A DNA stretch of 64,000 nucleotides from JACVRW01 sp963846505 (GCA_963846505.1 CAWJWD010000002.1:62001-126000), one strand, 5' to 3'. Counted from the first letter of the stretch, positions 8,784 through 18,239 are shown. The notes: generated by a model not told the origin, from the sequence alone. Program-made: numbers and translations.

Positions 8784-10616
8784 CTATCGGGGGTCGTCGA
8801 CGAGCAGCTCGACGTTGCGGTCTGCCGGCAGACCGGTGGCGCCGAGGGTCGACTGCGGATCGTTGAAGGAGAACGAGCGGCTGAGGGTGGCCATCTGGTC
8901 CGGCGTGAAGGCCGAGGCGCTGCCGGGCGCCGGAACCGCGTACGGCGCCGAGTGATCGAGCAGGGTGCCGAAGATCGACAGCGTGCCGTCGGCGTTGTCC
9001 ATCACCTCGATCAGCCGGCTCTGCTGCGGCCAGTCGATCTCGGCGGCGGTGTTGAGCTCCCACCAGTTGGCCCCGGCCGGGCAGCCGGTGGTGGCGCCGC
9101 AGGCCATCACGCGGTTCTCGTGCGTGTGGCCGGTGACGTAGGCGATCACGTTCGGGTTGCCGTTCAACAGGGTTTGCACGTCTCTGCCAAGCCGGATCGG
9201 CGAGGAGCTGCGCGGATCGGCGTCGCAGCCCGGGTTGACGTCATGGCCGTGGCTGTCGGCTCTCGTGCAGGCCGGCGCCAGCTCGTCGGTGACGTTCGCC
9301 GTCAGGGAGCGGATCGGGTGATGGCCGAAGACGACGATCAGCTTTCTCGCCGCGGTGGCGTCGGCGATCTGTCTTCTCAGCCACTGGTACTGCGGGTCGT
9401 CGAGGTTGCCCTCGGCCGAGGCGGCGATCAGGCCGCCTTCGGAGATGGTGTCGAGTGAGATGAAGCGCACGCCGGGCTTGGGGTCCCAGCCGTAGTAGGA
9501 GGCGGTGCCTCTCGAGGCGGTGTTCTGCGCCGCGTCGACGAGACCGAAGCCGTGCCCGTCGGCTTGCGAGCCGCCGGCGTAGACGCCCTTGACCTGCGCC
9601 TTGTCGACGAGGCGCCGAGCCGGGTCGGGCCGCACGAACGCGCCGGTCAGCGCGCTGAGGATCGATCTGAAGTCGAGGCCCGGGACGAGCGGCTTGAAGC
9701 AGCCGAGGGCGATGCCCTCGATGGCGCTGATCGCCGCCTGGTTGCCCTGCACCAGACCGTCGTGGTTGCCGTTGGCGAGATAGGACGGGACCACGCTGGC
9801 GCCGCGGCGCAGGCCGACGGGCGTGAAGGCTTGCTGCGCGCGGTCCATCAGGCCTCTGTATCTCGGCCAGTCGGCATATCTGCCCTGGGGCTGGTTGGGG
9901 TCGTAGAAGGAGGCGGTGTCGGCCGACTGGTCTGTGAAGTCTGCGACGCCGGTGTAGATCGGCTCGGCGGGCAGCTGGCCGAGGAACTCTCTCGTTCTGA
10001 GCGCCGCGTTGGAGACGGCGCTGCAGCTCGAGTAGCTCGATCTGACCCCGCTGTTGGGGGTCATCGCCGCGCCGCCCTCGAGCAGCTGGCGGACCCAGAC
10101 GTTCTCGTTGAACTGCTGGTTGTCGGCGTTGTCGCCGGTGGTGAGCGCGAAGTCCATCTGCGCGCGGGCGCCGCCGCCCTGCTGGACGGGGCTCGCGGCG
10201 GTGAATCTGTTGACCTGGCGGATCGCGGCGTCGACGGTGTGCGGGCCGAATGCCTCCATCGGCCGCCAGGCGCTCGAGGCGAGCGAGTCGGCGAACTCGA
10301 CGCGCAACGGCGACTCCTCGTCGGCGAGCTGGAAGTCGCTCAGCTGGGCGAAGTAGGAGAGCGATCTCCGTCTCGTATCACGGCCCGCTTGCGCTTGACC
10401 TGGAACGAGCTCGCGTACGACGCGCGCCCAGCCGGCCCCCTGCTGCAGGCTGAGGAATCTCGGCTTGGCCGGATCCACCGGTGGTCCCGCCACGACCGAT
10501 CGGTCCACCGTCGTGAAGCCGTCCGGCGATTGGGCGTGCACGCTTGCCGCGGTCGCCGCCGCGACCGTCGCCACTGCGGCGAGCGTCGCGATCCCTCTTC
10601 CAGCCTTGATGCGCAT
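8784..10616 (-). CDS. Secreted metallophosphoesterase, PPA1498-like family
   Basis: A 610-residue exported calcineurin-fold phosphoesterase. ATG 10616 is preferred over an in-frame start at 10649 because GGGGGAGAA precedes it. A signal peptide (LAAVATVAAATAASVHAQ) follows. Metal-binding motifs appear as TTGDNADNQQFNENVW, YLANGNHDGLVQGN and the late VVFGHHPIRS and VTGHTHENRV histidine clusters. Length and motif order match the actinobacterial PPA1498-type family. Substrate unknown. Many arginines are written AGA (for example TGG CTG AGA AGA CAG), rare in this GC-rich setting, mixed with CGC and CGG. Confidence 0.88.
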   Translation of the reverse strand: MRIKAGRGIATLAAVATVAAATAASVHAQSPDGFTTVDRSVVAGPPVDPAKPRFLSLQQGAGWARVVRELVPGQAQAGRDTRRRSLSYFAQLSDFQLADEESPLRVEFADSLASSAWRPMEAFGPHTVDAAIRQVNRFTAASPVQQGGGARAQMDFALTTGDNADNQQFNENVWVRQLLEGGAAMTPNSGVRSSYSSCSAVSNAALRTREFLGQLPAEPIYTGVADFTDQSADTASFYDPNQPQGRYADWPRYRGLMDRAQQAFTPVGLRRGASVVPSYLANGNHDGLVQGNQAAISAIEGIALGCFKPLVPGLDFRSILSALTGAFVRPDPARRLVDKAQVKGVYAGGSQADGHGFGLVDAAQNTASRGTASYYGWDPKPGVRFISLDTISEGGLIAASAEGNLDDPQYQWLRRQIADATAARKLIVVFGHHPIRSLTANVTDELAPACTRADSHGHDVNPGCDADPRSSSPIRLGRDVQTLLNGNPNVIAYVTGHTHENRVMACGATTGCPAGANWWELNTAAEIDWPQQSRLIEVMDNADGTLSIFGTLLDHSAPYAVPAPGSASAFTPDQMATLSRSFSFNDPQSTLGATGLPADRNVELLVDDPR

Positions 10617-10719
10617 TCGTTCTCCCCCGAGTCGCTTGCCCCACCGCAAGCAGCAGCCCGGGGCCTCGATTGCACTAGAGGGCTAGAACGCTAACGGGAA
10701 TCTGAGCGAATGTCGAGCG

Positions 10720-11268
10720 CTAGCTCGCCTGCGCCTTCGACCACTCGGCCTTGTGGATGCGCTTGGCGGCCTGGTAGTCGGTCAGCGCCTGCGGGGAGTC
10801 GACGTCGCCGAGCGTCGGATGCCACGGCACCAGCTCGGCCGCGGCGGCGACGTCGAAGCGCTTGGCGAGCACGCTTCCGAGCGCCTTGACCTTCATCTCG
10901 CCGAAGCCCGGCAGGCCGGCGATGTTGGCGCGCAGCTCGGCGGGGCTCGACGCATCCGTCCAGACGCGCGCGGCGTCCCCGTCGTACTCGTCGCGCACGT
11001 GGACGGCGAGGTCGTGGACGCGCTTGGCCATCGCGCCGGGGAAGCGGTGGATCGCCGGCTTGACGCGGAAGGTCGCCTCGAGGTCGGCCGCGGCGACCGT
11101 CACCGCGTCGATCGAGCCGAGCCGCTCCAGCAGCACGAGCGGGCCGGAGAACGCCTTCTGCACGGTGACCTGCTGGTCGAGCACGAAGCCGATCAGCAGC
11201 GCCATCGGGTCGGTCGCGATCAGCTCGTTCGCCGCGTCGGACTCGGTGAAGTACAGGCGCTCGGGCAC
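10720..11268 (-). CDS. HhH-GPD family base-excision-repair-like protein
   Basis: A 182-residue cytoplasmic protein related to the helix-hairpin-helix GPD glycosylases. It has the helical start DPMALLIGFVLDQQVTVQKAF and a hairpin-like segment ANIAGLPGFGEMKVKALGSVLAKRF near residues 112-138, where DNA glycosylases carry the HhH. The usual Fe-S cysteines are absent and the protein is shorter than EndoIII or AlkA, matching the small actinobacterial HhH-GPD subgroup. A DNA repair role is likely by family, but the lesion is unknown. Confidence 0.85.
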   Translation of the reverse strand: MPERLYFTESDAANELIATDPMALLIGFVLDQQVTVQKAFSGPLVLLERLGSIDAVTVAAADLEATFRVKPAIHRFPGAMAKRVHDLAVHVRDEYDGDAARVWTDASSPAELRANIAGLPGFGEMKVKALGSVLAKRFDVAAAAELVPWHPTLGDVDSPQALTDYQAAKRIHKAEWSKAQAS

Positions 11269-11336
11269 GGGCCGATCGTAGTCCCCGCGAGTCGCTCCGG
11301 TGCTGCCGGCCGGACCGCTCCATACGATCTCGCGCC

Positions 11337-12824
11337 GTGGCGGGCAAGAAGCTCATGGCCGTGGCGGTCGGGACGCTCGTCCTGGTCCTTGCGATCGCCG
11401 TTCCGGTCCTGCGCGTCGACGCGCAGGGCGAGGCCGAGTGGAAGCCCGTGCCGGGGCTTCCGCTGAGCGAGCCGCCGCAGCTACGCAGCCGCGACGGGGT
11501 GCTGCGCGTCAAGCTCGACGCGCGACGGCGGGCGATCGAGGTCTCGGGCTCGCGCATCGAGGCGCAGCCGTTCAACGGCCGCCTGATCGGACCGACGCTG
11601 CACGTGCGCCCGGGCGACCGGATCGAGGCGACGATCCGCAACGCCACCAGCGAGCGAACGAACATCCACTACCACGGCATGCACGTCTCGCCGCGCGGGA
11701 GGTCGGACAACGTCTTCCGCGTCTTCCATCCCGGCCAGACGGTGAAGTCGATCGTGGACGTTCCCAGCGACCACTCCCCCGGCACCTACTGGTACCACGT
11801 CCATCTGCACGGGCTGACCGAGGAGCAGGTGATGGGCGGCATGTCGGGCCTGCTCGTCGTCGACGGCCTGAAGGAGGTGCTGCCCGAGCGCTTCCGGGAC
11901 GTCCGCGAGCGGCAGCTGGCGGTCCGCGACGTCCAGCACAAGGGCGACTCGATCGTCATGGACGCAGCCGACATCGACGTCCAGGCGCCGACGACGCGGC
12001 TGGTCAACGGGCTGCTGCTGCCGCGCTTGTCCCTGCGTTCGGGCGAGACGCAGCTGTGGCGAATCGCCAACGTCGGCGCCGACTTGTTCTACGACGTGCA
12101 GCTCGACGGCCATCGGCTGCACGTGATCGCCGAGGACGGCTCGCCGGTCTGGCGGGTGTGGAGTCGCAAGCACCTGACGCTGCCACCGGGCAAGCGCTAC
12201 GACGTGCTCGTGCAGGGCGGGCGGCCCGGGCGCTACGCGTTCAGGACGCGCAAGTTCGACGAGGGCTTCCAGCTGCTGCCGAACACGGTTCTCGCCCACG
12301 TGCGGGTGGGTGGTCCAGCCGCGCGGTCCGACCTGAAGCTGCCGCGGCGCCTCGACACGCCGGCGCGCAGCCCCGCGGGCCTGCCCGTGCGGCGCAAGCG
12401 CACGTTCACCTTCTCGTTCGACTTCAAGGACAAGGAGTTCGCGCACATCAACGGGAAGGCGTTCGACCCGCACGCCAACGGCGTCGCGCCGCTGCTGGGC
12501 AGCGTGGAGGAGTGGACGCTGCGCAACGTCACCGACGAGGACCACCCGTTCCACATCCACGTCAACGACTTCCAGGTGATGCGGGTCAACGGCAAGCCCT
12601 ACCGCGCGCGTGGACTGCAGGACGTCGCGATCATCCCCAAGCACGGCTCGATCGTGATCCGCAACCCGTTCCGTCGCTACACGGGCTACTTCGTCTTCCA
12701 CTGCCACATCCTCGGGCACGAGGACGGCGGGATGATGAAGACGGTCCAGGTGATCAGGAAGGGCCAGAAGCCGACCCCGCCGCCTGGCGGGCACATGATG
12801 ATGGAGCACATGCAGCACCCCTGA
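11337..12824 (+). CDS. Multicopper oxidase
   Basis: A 495-residue copper oxidase with an N-terminal membrane or signal segment (VGTLVLVLAIAVPVL). The start is GTG 11337 or ATG 11355. Copper ligands are clear: HYHGMH at 111-116, YWYHVHLHG near 155, HPFHIHVNDF near 413 and HCHILGHEDGGMM near 461, which hold the type 1, 2 and 3 copper sites. The short GG repeats and His/Met-rich end (GGHMMMEHMQHP) could bind extra copper. Members oxidise phenols, Cu(I) or other metals; a periplasmic or cell-surface site is expected. Confidence 0.93.
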   Translation: MAGKKLMAVAVGTLVLVLAIAVPVLRVDAQGEAEWKPVPGLPLSEPPQLRSRDGVLRVKLDARRRAIEVSGSRIEAQPFNGRLIGPTLHVRPGDRIEATIRNATSERTNIHYHGMHVSPRGRSDNVFRVFHPGQTVKSIVDVPSDHSPGTYWYHVHLHGLTEEQVMGGMSGLLVVDGLKEVLPERFRDVRERQLAVRDVQHKGDSIVMDAADIDVQAPTTRLVNGLLLPRLSLRSGETQLWRIANVGADLFYDVQLDGHRLHVIAEDGSPVWRVWSRKHLTLPPGKRYDVLVQGGRPGRYAFRTRKFDEGFQLLPNTVLAHVRVGGPAARSDLKLPRRLDTPARSPAGLPVRRKRTFTFSFDFKDKEFAHINGKAFDPHANGVAPLLGSVEEWTLRNVTDEDHPFHIHVNDFQVMRVNGKPYRARGLQDVAIIPKHGSIVIRNPFRRYTGYFVFHCHILGHEDGGMMKTVQVIRKGQKPTPPPGGHMMMEHMQHP

Positions 12825-12890
12825 GCCACGGGCTCGGATGGGTCGGCGGGTATGCTGGTCCTTCGAGGGCGTCAACTGAAAGGGGTTCCC

Positions 12891-13523
12891 TTGCCCCAGC
12901 AGCATGTACGTCCGTTGGAACGGCCTGGCAGCAACGGGTCGCGTGATGTCACCCTGCCCGTGGAGCGCGAAGCGAGCGTCAGCCAGGCTCTCGGGGAACA
13001 GGGTGCCGTGTTGCGGCGCACTGCCGACGGCAAGGGCGACGCGGTGCTGGCCACGCGTCCGTTCGCGGCCGGCGACACCGTCATGGTCGGTTTCCTGATC
13101 GGGGCCCTGACGGGCAACGACTCGCACGCCACGCAGGTCGGTCCCGACAGCTGGGCTCGCCACGGCGGCCTGGGACCGATGGTCAATCACTCCTGCGATC
13201 CCAATTGCGGGGTCCGCCTCAACGACGAGCAGGCCTTCGACTTCGTCGCTCGCCGCTCGATCGACGCCGGGCAGGAGCTGACGTTCGACTACGCGATGCG
13301 CAACTTCACGATCGACCACTTTCCGGACGTGTGCCTGTGCGGCGCCGCTCGCTGTCGCGGCTCGGTCACCGGCTGGAAGGACCTGCCCGCCGCGCGCAAG
13401 GCCGACTACGGCGAGCTCGTCGCGCCGTACCTGCGCGCGATGGACGACGAGCTGTCGCCCGAGCCACGGTTGCAGACCGCAGCCTCAGGGTCCGCCGACC
13501 GCGTGCCGCTCGCCAACGCCTAA
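12891..13523 (+). CDS. SET-domain protein (putative lysine methyltransferase)
   Basis: About 210 residues if TTG 12891 is used, which has AAAGGGG 6 bases upstream; the frame is open from 12852. The SET signature is complete: GKGDAVLATRPFAAGD at the start, MVNHSCDPNCGV (the NHS AdoMet-binding motif), GQELTFDYAM (the catalytic Tyr region), and a post-SET-like cysteine cluster CLCGAARCRG. SET proteins transfer methyl groups from AdoMet to protein lysines; bacterial substrates are mostly unknown. Its last 39 bases overlap the convergent hydrolase gene. It lies 66 bp after the multicopper oxidase on the same strand. Confidence 0.88.
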   Translation: MPQQHVRPLERPGSNGSRDVTLPVEREASVSQALGEQGAVLRRTADGKGDAVLATRPFAAGDTVMVGFLIGALTGNDSHATQVGPDSWARHGGLGPMVNHSCDPNCGVRLNDEQAFDFVARRSIDAGQELTFDYAMRNFTIDHFPDVCLCGAARCRGSVTGWKDLPAARKADYGELVAPYLRAMDDELSPEPRLQTAASGSADRVPLANA

Positions 13524-14375
13524 GAGGTGGCGGCCCAGGAAGGCGAGCTGGTCTTCGACGACCGTCTCGTGCTGCGGCCCGTCGTAGATGTCGAAGTGAT
13601 CGACGCCGGGGTATAGGCGCAGCTCGCCGTGCGGTGCGCGGCGGGCGGCCCTGATCGCCGGCCCCGGCTTGGCGACCCGGTCGGCCTCGCCGACGCAGAC
13701 CAGCCATGGGCAGTGCAGGGAGGCGGCGTGGCGGCTCGGGCGGTAGGGCGGGGCGAGCAGCCAGCGGGCCGAGACGCGGTTGCGCCAGCGCGAGTCCTCG
13801 CCGGTCGCGACGACGTGTCGCCAGCCCGCCTCGCTGCCGGGCGCGTTGATGAACGCGGCCTCGTGCGGTTGTCCCACGGCGGGCAGGTGCTGGCCGCGGG
13901 CGGCCGCGAGGAGCATCCGGGCGGCGACCCGTGGCGACGCCCGGTATGCCTGGCCGGCCATGTCGAGGAACGGGACCTGGCTGATGGCGGCCGCCACGCG
14001 CCGGTCGCCCGCGGCGGCGGCCAGCGCGTTGCCGCCGCCCATGGACGAACCGAACGTCGCGAGGCGGTCGGCGCCGATGCCGGGCAGGGACCGCGCGAAC
14101 GCGATCGCCGCGCGCCAGTCGTCCAGCTGGCGGGCGGGATGGAAGAGATCCTGCTCGCCGGCGCTGTCTCCGAAGCCGCGGTGGTCGAAGACGAGCGCCG
14201 CGATCCCGGCCGCCGCGAAGCGCTCGGCAAACGGACCCAGCCCGTCCCGCCGGGTGCCCGACAGGCCGTGGGCCATCACGACGATCGGCGACGAATCGGC
14301 AGCGCCCGCGGCCGGGTAGAGCCATGCTGCGCAGGCGTCGGCGCCAGAGGGGAAGGTGAGTTCTCGACGGTTCAC
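13485..14375 (-). CDS. Alpha/beta hydrolase (dienelactone-hydrolase/peptidase S9-S15-like)
   Basis: A 296-residue cytoplasmic alpha/beta hydrolase. GTG 14375 is chosen because GAGGA lies just upstream. Motifs: oxyanion strand VVMAHGLSGTRRDG, FDHRGFGDSAG, nucleophile elbow FGSSMGGGNAL, a late Asp in VGEADRV and catalytic His in GVDHFDIYDG. The overall form resembles hydrolases of the YcjY/DLH type acting on small esters or amides. The C-terminus overlaps the convergent SET gene by 39 bp. Confidence 0.88.
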   Translation of the reverse strand: MNRRELTFPSGADACAAWLYPAAGAADSSPIVVMAHGLSGTRRDGLGPFAERFAAAGIAALVFDHRGFGDSAGEQDLFHPARQLDDWRAAIAFARSLPGIGADRLATFGSSMGGGNALAAAAGDRRVAAAISQVPFLDMAGQAYRASPRVAARMLLAAARGQHLPAVGQPHEAAFINAPGSEAGWRHVVATGEDSRWRNRVSARWLLAPPYRPSRHAASLHCPWLVCVGEADRVAKPGPAIRAARRAPHGELRLYPGVDHFDIYDGPQHETVVEDQLAFLGRHLLGVGERHAVGGP

Positions 14376-14493
14376 GTCCTCACAACGCAACCGCGCCCCA
14401 GTTTGTGAGGTGCGGAGTACAGTGGCTGAGCGGTGCCCCGCGGGTGCGGATAGTGGAAGCGGTCGAGGAGCAGCAGTACTGATCGACCGCCGT

Positions 14494-14527
14494 CCGAAGG
14501 GCACGAGGAAATCCTCGTGCCCTTCGG
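14494..14527. terminator. Perfect 15-bp stem hairpin downstream of the methyltransferase gene
   Basis: CCGAAGGGCACGAGG and its exact complement flank a 4-nt AAAT loop. It lies 24 bases after the minus-strand methyltransferase stop at 14552 and upstream of the hydrolase start. It is the probable transcription end of the LuxR-methyltransferase pair. No T-run follows. Confidence 0.65.
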
Positions 14528-14551
14528 TGAGGCGGTGCTGATCGTCGAGGG

Positions 14552-15388
14552 TCAGCTGTCGGCGCGGGTGCCGACGGCGACCAGGTACTCCTTCTCGAAG
14601 CGGGCCTGGTCGTCCGTGCCGAGGTTCCACTCGTCGGAGAACGCATCGAGGGCGGCGTCGAACTCGTCGGCCTGGCCGTTGCGCTCGGCGTTGGCGCGGG
14701 CGGCGATGGTCGGGCCATAGCGGGCCTTGAAGTGCTCGCCGTAGTCGCGCGGGTGCTCGAAGGCGGTGATCTCGAGCACGTCGCGCTCCAGCGTCTGCCA
14801 GTTGACGCGACCGCCGAACAGGCCGCGCAGGTGCTCCTCGCTGCCCCACAGCGGCGGCGGCTGCGCGCCGGGCGGGGGCGCGGGGGCGAACGGGCCCATC
14901 GTCTTGAACAGGTGTCCGAGCATGCCCTCGGGCGTCCAGCTCAGCAGCGCGATCGTGCCGCCGGGCCGGCAGACGCGCACGAGCTCGTCGGCGACCGCTT
15001 GATGACGGGGGGCGAACATCGCCCCGATCGAGGACATCACGACGTCGAACGACGCGTCCTCGAAGGGGAGGTTCTCCGCGTCCGCGGTGGCCCAGTCGAG
15101 CTCGACGTCCGCGGCCTCGGCCCGCTGGCGGCCGGCCTCGAACAGCTCGGGAGTCAGGTCGCTCGCCGTCACGTCCGCTCCGGTCTGGGCGGCTGGGATC
15201 GACGCGTTGCCGGTGCCGGCGGCGACGTCGAGCACGCGCTGGCCCGAGCGGATGCCGGCGGCCTCGACCAGCCGCGGCCCGAGCGGCAGCAGGAAGGTCT
15301 CGACCATCGAGGGGTAGTCCCCCGAGGCCCACATCGCGCGGTGGCGCTGCTTGACCTCGGAGTCGGTGGGGGTGGTGGTGGCGTTCAT
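14552..15388 (-). CDS. Class I SAM-dependent methyltransferase
   Basis: A 278-residue Rossmann-fold methyltransferase. Motif I is VLDVAAGTGNASIPAA, then TASDLTPELFEAG (acidic residue binding AdoMet ribose), motif II/III around LPFEDASFDVVMSS and motif IV/V at VCRPGGTIALLSW. It is a close paralog of the gene at 28963-29769: both begin with a (H)RxxWASGDY segment and share DELVRVxRPGG and WTPxGxxG. It follows the LuxR/TPR gene by 47 bp on the same strand, so the two probably form one operon. The small-molecule substrate is unknown. Confidence 0.9.
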   Translation of the reverse strand: MNATTTPTDSEVKQRHRAMWASGDYPSMVETFLLPLGPRLVEAAGIRSGQRVLDVAAGTGNASIPAAQTGADVTASDLTPELFEAGRQRAEAADVELDWATADAENLPFEDASFDVVMSSIGAMFAPRHQAVADELVRVCRPGGTIALLSWTPEGMLGHLFKTMGPFAPAPPPGAQPPPLWGSEEHLRGLFGGRVNWQTLERDVLEITAFEHPRDYGEHFKARYGPTIAARANAERNGQADEFDAALDAFSDEWNLGTDDQARFEKEYLVAVGTRADS

Positions 15389-15435
15389 GGGACGACCGTA
15401 CGCCTCGCCAGATCCCCATACATCGGGCGATCTCC

Positions 15436-17064
15436 CTATTGGCTCCCGGAATGCGCGCGGACCGCGTGGGCGGCGGCCTCGGCGCGATTGCGCACACCGA
15501 GCTTGGACAGGATGCTGCTGACGTGATGGCCGGCCGTCTTCTCGCTGATGAAGAGGGTCTGGGCGATCTGGGCGTTGGACATGCCGCGCGTCAGCAGGTC
15601 GAGCACCTCCTGCTCGCGCGCGGTGAGCTCCCCGTGGGTGCGCGCCCGCGCGCCGGTCGCCCCGCCGAGGTCGCGCAGCACCTCGGCCGCTGCGTCCATC
15701 GCCCGGGAGGCGCCGAGCTCGCGGAACAGCTCGTAGGAGGCGCGCGCTTCCTCCTGGGCGATCTCGGGCTGGTCTGCCGCCAGCGCGCGGGCAAGCTCGA
15801 GCCGCGCCTCGCCGATGTCGAGCGGCATCGCCAGGCGGCTGAAGTCGGCCAGTGCGCGGCGGGCGGGCTCGGCCGCGTCCGGCGCGCGTCCCGCCGCGAG
15901 CTGGATCCGGGCGGCTGCAAGCTCCGCTCGGGCTTTGGCGAGGCGGATCCCGGACTGCTGGGCGACGTCGGCCAGCTGGTCCGCCGCGACCGCTGCTCCC
16001 TCGGCGTCTCCCGACGCCAGGCGCGCGTCGACGAGCGGCGCCAGCAGCTGGGTGGTGCCGACCGCGTCGCCTCCGACGGCGCTGAGCCCGCGCTCGAGCA
16101 GCGCGGCCGCGACCTGCGGCTGGCCGTCGGCGATGCGCAGATGGGCCAGCGCCTTCAGCGACGACGGATGCTCCTCGCGGCCGGCCAGGAGCTGCCCCGC
16201 CTCGGTCAGCCGGCCCTGCCGGATCCGCAGCTCGGCCATGGTGGCGATGGTCGGCGCCCCCATCTCCGGCACGTAGCGCGCGTGGGTCTCGAGGGCGCTC
16301 TCGAGCGCTCGCTCGGCCTCCGGCCAGCGCCCGCGCGCGAGCAGCACGTCGGCATGGATCGTGCGGCAGGCGCCGAGCAGCGGCATGGTCTCGTACTCGC
16401 GCGCGAACTCGTCGACCAGCTCGCACCACTCGGCGGCGCGCTCCCAGTCGCCGGCGCTGCTGCAGGCCGTGATCAGGTTGCAGTAGGCCTCCGCCAGCGT
16501 GTGGACGTTGCGCACGCGTCCGGCGGACGCCGCGGCCATCGCCTCCTCGAGCAGCACCATCCCCTCGGGAACGCGACCGGCCCGGACCTCCGCCTGGCCG
16601 AGCTGGCTGAGCGCGAAGACCTCCAGGTCGTCGGCGTCGGTCTCGCGTGCGATCTGCATCGCCCGCCGCGTGTGCTCGATGCACTCCTCCACGCTCTCCG
16701 CGTGGCGCGCGCGCTCGACCGCCACCCAGCCGCGTCCCTCGCACTGCTTGTCCTCGAGCGCGCGCTCGGCGCGGGAGAGCCAGCCGCGAGCGGCCGACGC
16801 GCGGCCGGCGAGCAGATACTGATGCGAGACCCAGGCCGCCGTCCGCGCCGCCTTGTCGCAGCGGCCCTCCCGGACGAAGCCGTCGAACGCCCGCTCGCGG
16901 TCTGCGATTCCCTCCTCGATGCGACCGAGGAACCAGAGCGCGAAGCCGAGCCCGTCGCGCGCCTCGGGCGTCTCCTCTTCGCGCAGCGCCGCCTCGAACG
17001 AGTCACGTGCCGCTTCCCACTGCGCGTTTTCGAGGAGCTGGACTCCGTCCATCGCAGCGATCAT
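15436..17064 (-). CDS. LuxR-family transcriptional regulator with TPR repeats
   Basis: A 542-residue regulator. About 460 N-terminal residues are helical tetratricopeptide-like repeats (Ala/Glu/Leu-rich pairs such as ARDSFEAALREEETPEARDG). The last 65 residues are a LuxR/GerE DNA-binding domain (LTAREQEVLDLLTRGMSN, AQTLFISEKTAGHHVSSIL, KLGVRNRAEAAAHAV). No ATPase or receiver domain is present, so it is a stand-alone TPR-HTH protein. ATG 17064 has GAGGATGGG close upstream; Met5 is an alternative. It is probably co-transcribed with the downstream methyltransferase. Confidence 0.9.
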   Translation of the reverse strand: MIAAMDGVQLLENAQWEAARDSFEAALREEETPEARDGLGFALWFLGRIEEGIADRERAFDGFVREGRCDKAARTAAWVSHQYLLAGRASAARGWLSRAERALEDKQCEGRGWVAVERARHAESVEECIEHTRRAMQIARETDADDLEVFALSQLGQAEVRAGRVPEGMVLLEEAMAAASAGRVRNVHTLAEAYCNLITACSSAGDWERAAEWCELVDEFAREYETMPLLGACRTIHADVLLARGRWPEAERALESALETHARYVPEMGAPTIATMAELRIRQGRLTEAGQLLAGREEHPSSLKALAHLRIADGQPQVAAALLERGLSAVGGDAVGTTQLLAPLVDARLASGDAEGAAVAADQLADVAQQSGIRLAKARAELAAARIQLAAGRAPDAAEPARRALADFSRLAMPLDIGEARLELARALAADQPEIAQEEARASYELFRELGASRAMDAAAEVLRDLGGATGARARTHGELTAREQEVLDLLTRGMSNAQIAQTLFISEKTAGHHVSSILSKLGVRNRAEAAAHAVRAHSGSQ

Positions 17065-17111
17065 CCCATCCTCGTCGCGCCGCGGCTAGCGGCGGCGCCG
17101 CTCGCACCGAC

Positions 17112-18239
17112 CTAGCGCAGCAGCGCGCAGACGGCGGTCTGCTGCATGGCGCGCAGGCGAGCGAGCAGCCTGCCGGTCGGCGCCGGGATGTTGAGCGAGG
17201 TCGTCAACGCACGGCTGCCGTCGCGCGTGGCGGCGGCGAACTGGACGTAGCCCGGGAAGTTGCCGGTGTGGCCGTACACGGTTCCGCATTTCGTGCGGTA
17301 GCGGAAGATGGCCAGGCCGGCGGCGTTCCTGCCGGGTCCGGGCGGGCTGGACTCGCCACCCGGCACGAAGCGCAGCTGCTGGCGTTGCAGCGCTGCGGGG
17401 AAGAGCCGCGCTCCGAGGTAGGCGCCGATGAACGTGTTGAGGTCCCTCGGCGTGGAGACGATCCCGCCGGAGGCCCAGGCCCCGGACGGGCTCAGGAGCG
17501 TGCTCACGTCCTCGGGCATGTTCGGCTTCTCGACCACGTAGCCGTGGATGAACGGCCGTGGGAGCGCTCGGCGGACCGGGAAGCTCGTCTCGCGCAGCCC
17601 GAGGGGCTCGAAGACGAGCTGCTTCAACAGCCTCGCATAGGGCTCGAGGCTCACCTGAGCGGCCATCAGACCGACCACGATGTTGTCGGTGTTCGAGTAC
17701 TCGTAGCGTCGACCCGGCTTGAACACGAGCGGATCGCGCTCGACCCAGCCGATGATCTTCGCGGGCGACACGTAGCCGCCGGGATCGTCGGCGAACTGCT
17801 GCCTGAAGCCCTTGGACTGGGTGTAGTCGGGTAGGCCGCTGGTGTGGTTGAGCAGCTGGCGAACGGTCACCGCGGCCCAGGCGCGCGGCAGGCGAGGCAG
17901 CACGTCGCCGATCGCGTCGTCGAGGTCGAGCTTGCCGTCGGCCACGAGACGCAGGGCGACCGCGCCGTTGAACGTCTTGGCCACACTCGCGATCCGCGTG
18001 TGGTTGTCGGGGCGTGGGGCCCGGCGCGTCGCCACGTCGGCCAGCCCGGCGGTCAGCACGCGCAGGCGTGCGCCGCGGCGGAGCGTCACGATCGCACCCG
18101 GGGGACCTCCCTTCGCGTCGACCAGCGAGTCCAGCTGACGCTGGAGCTCGGCCTCGGTCTGGGCCACCGCGGGAGCGGCGGGAGTCGTGGCGAGAACCGC
18201 CGCTACGAGCAAGACGGTGAGTGCGACGAGCCGTGCCAT
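17112..18239 (-). CDS. Serine hydrolase of the beta-lactamase / D-Ala-D-Ala carboxypeptidase (class C) family
   Basis: A 375-residue secreted enzyme. ATG 18239 starts a signal peptide (LVALTVLLVAAVLATTPAA); the open frame upstream lacks signal character. Active-site motifs: SVAK at 85-88 (SxxK), YSN in RRYEYSNTDN near 190, and HTG in YGHTGNFPG near 325. These fit serine beta-lactamase/esterase/penicillin-binding-like hydrolases acting outside the membrane, possibly on peptidoglycan peptides or esters. Confidence 0.9.
   Translation of the reverse strand: MARLVALTVLLVAAVLATTPAAPAVAQTEAELQRQLDSLVDAKGGPPGAIVTLRRGARLRVLTAGLADVATRRAPRPDNHTRIASVAKTFNGAVALRLVADGKLDLDDAIGDVLPRLPRAWAAVTVRQLLNHTSGLPDYTQSKGFRQQFADDPGGYVSPAKIIGWVERDPLVFKPGRRYEYSNTDNIVVGLMAAQVSLEPYARLLKQLVFEPLGLRETSFPVRRALPRPFIHGYVVEKPNMPEDVSTLLSPSGAWASGGIVSTPRDLNTFIGAYLGARLFPAALQRQQLRFVPGGESSPPGPGRNAAGLAIFRYRTKCGTVYGHTGNFPGYVQFAAATRDGSRALTTSLNIPAPTGRLLARLRAMQQTAVCALLR

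Noticed and set aside
12100..13319. 612-codon minus-strand frame across the multicopper oxidase and SET genes
   Set aside because: It is the antisense shadow of two well-supported plus-strand genes.
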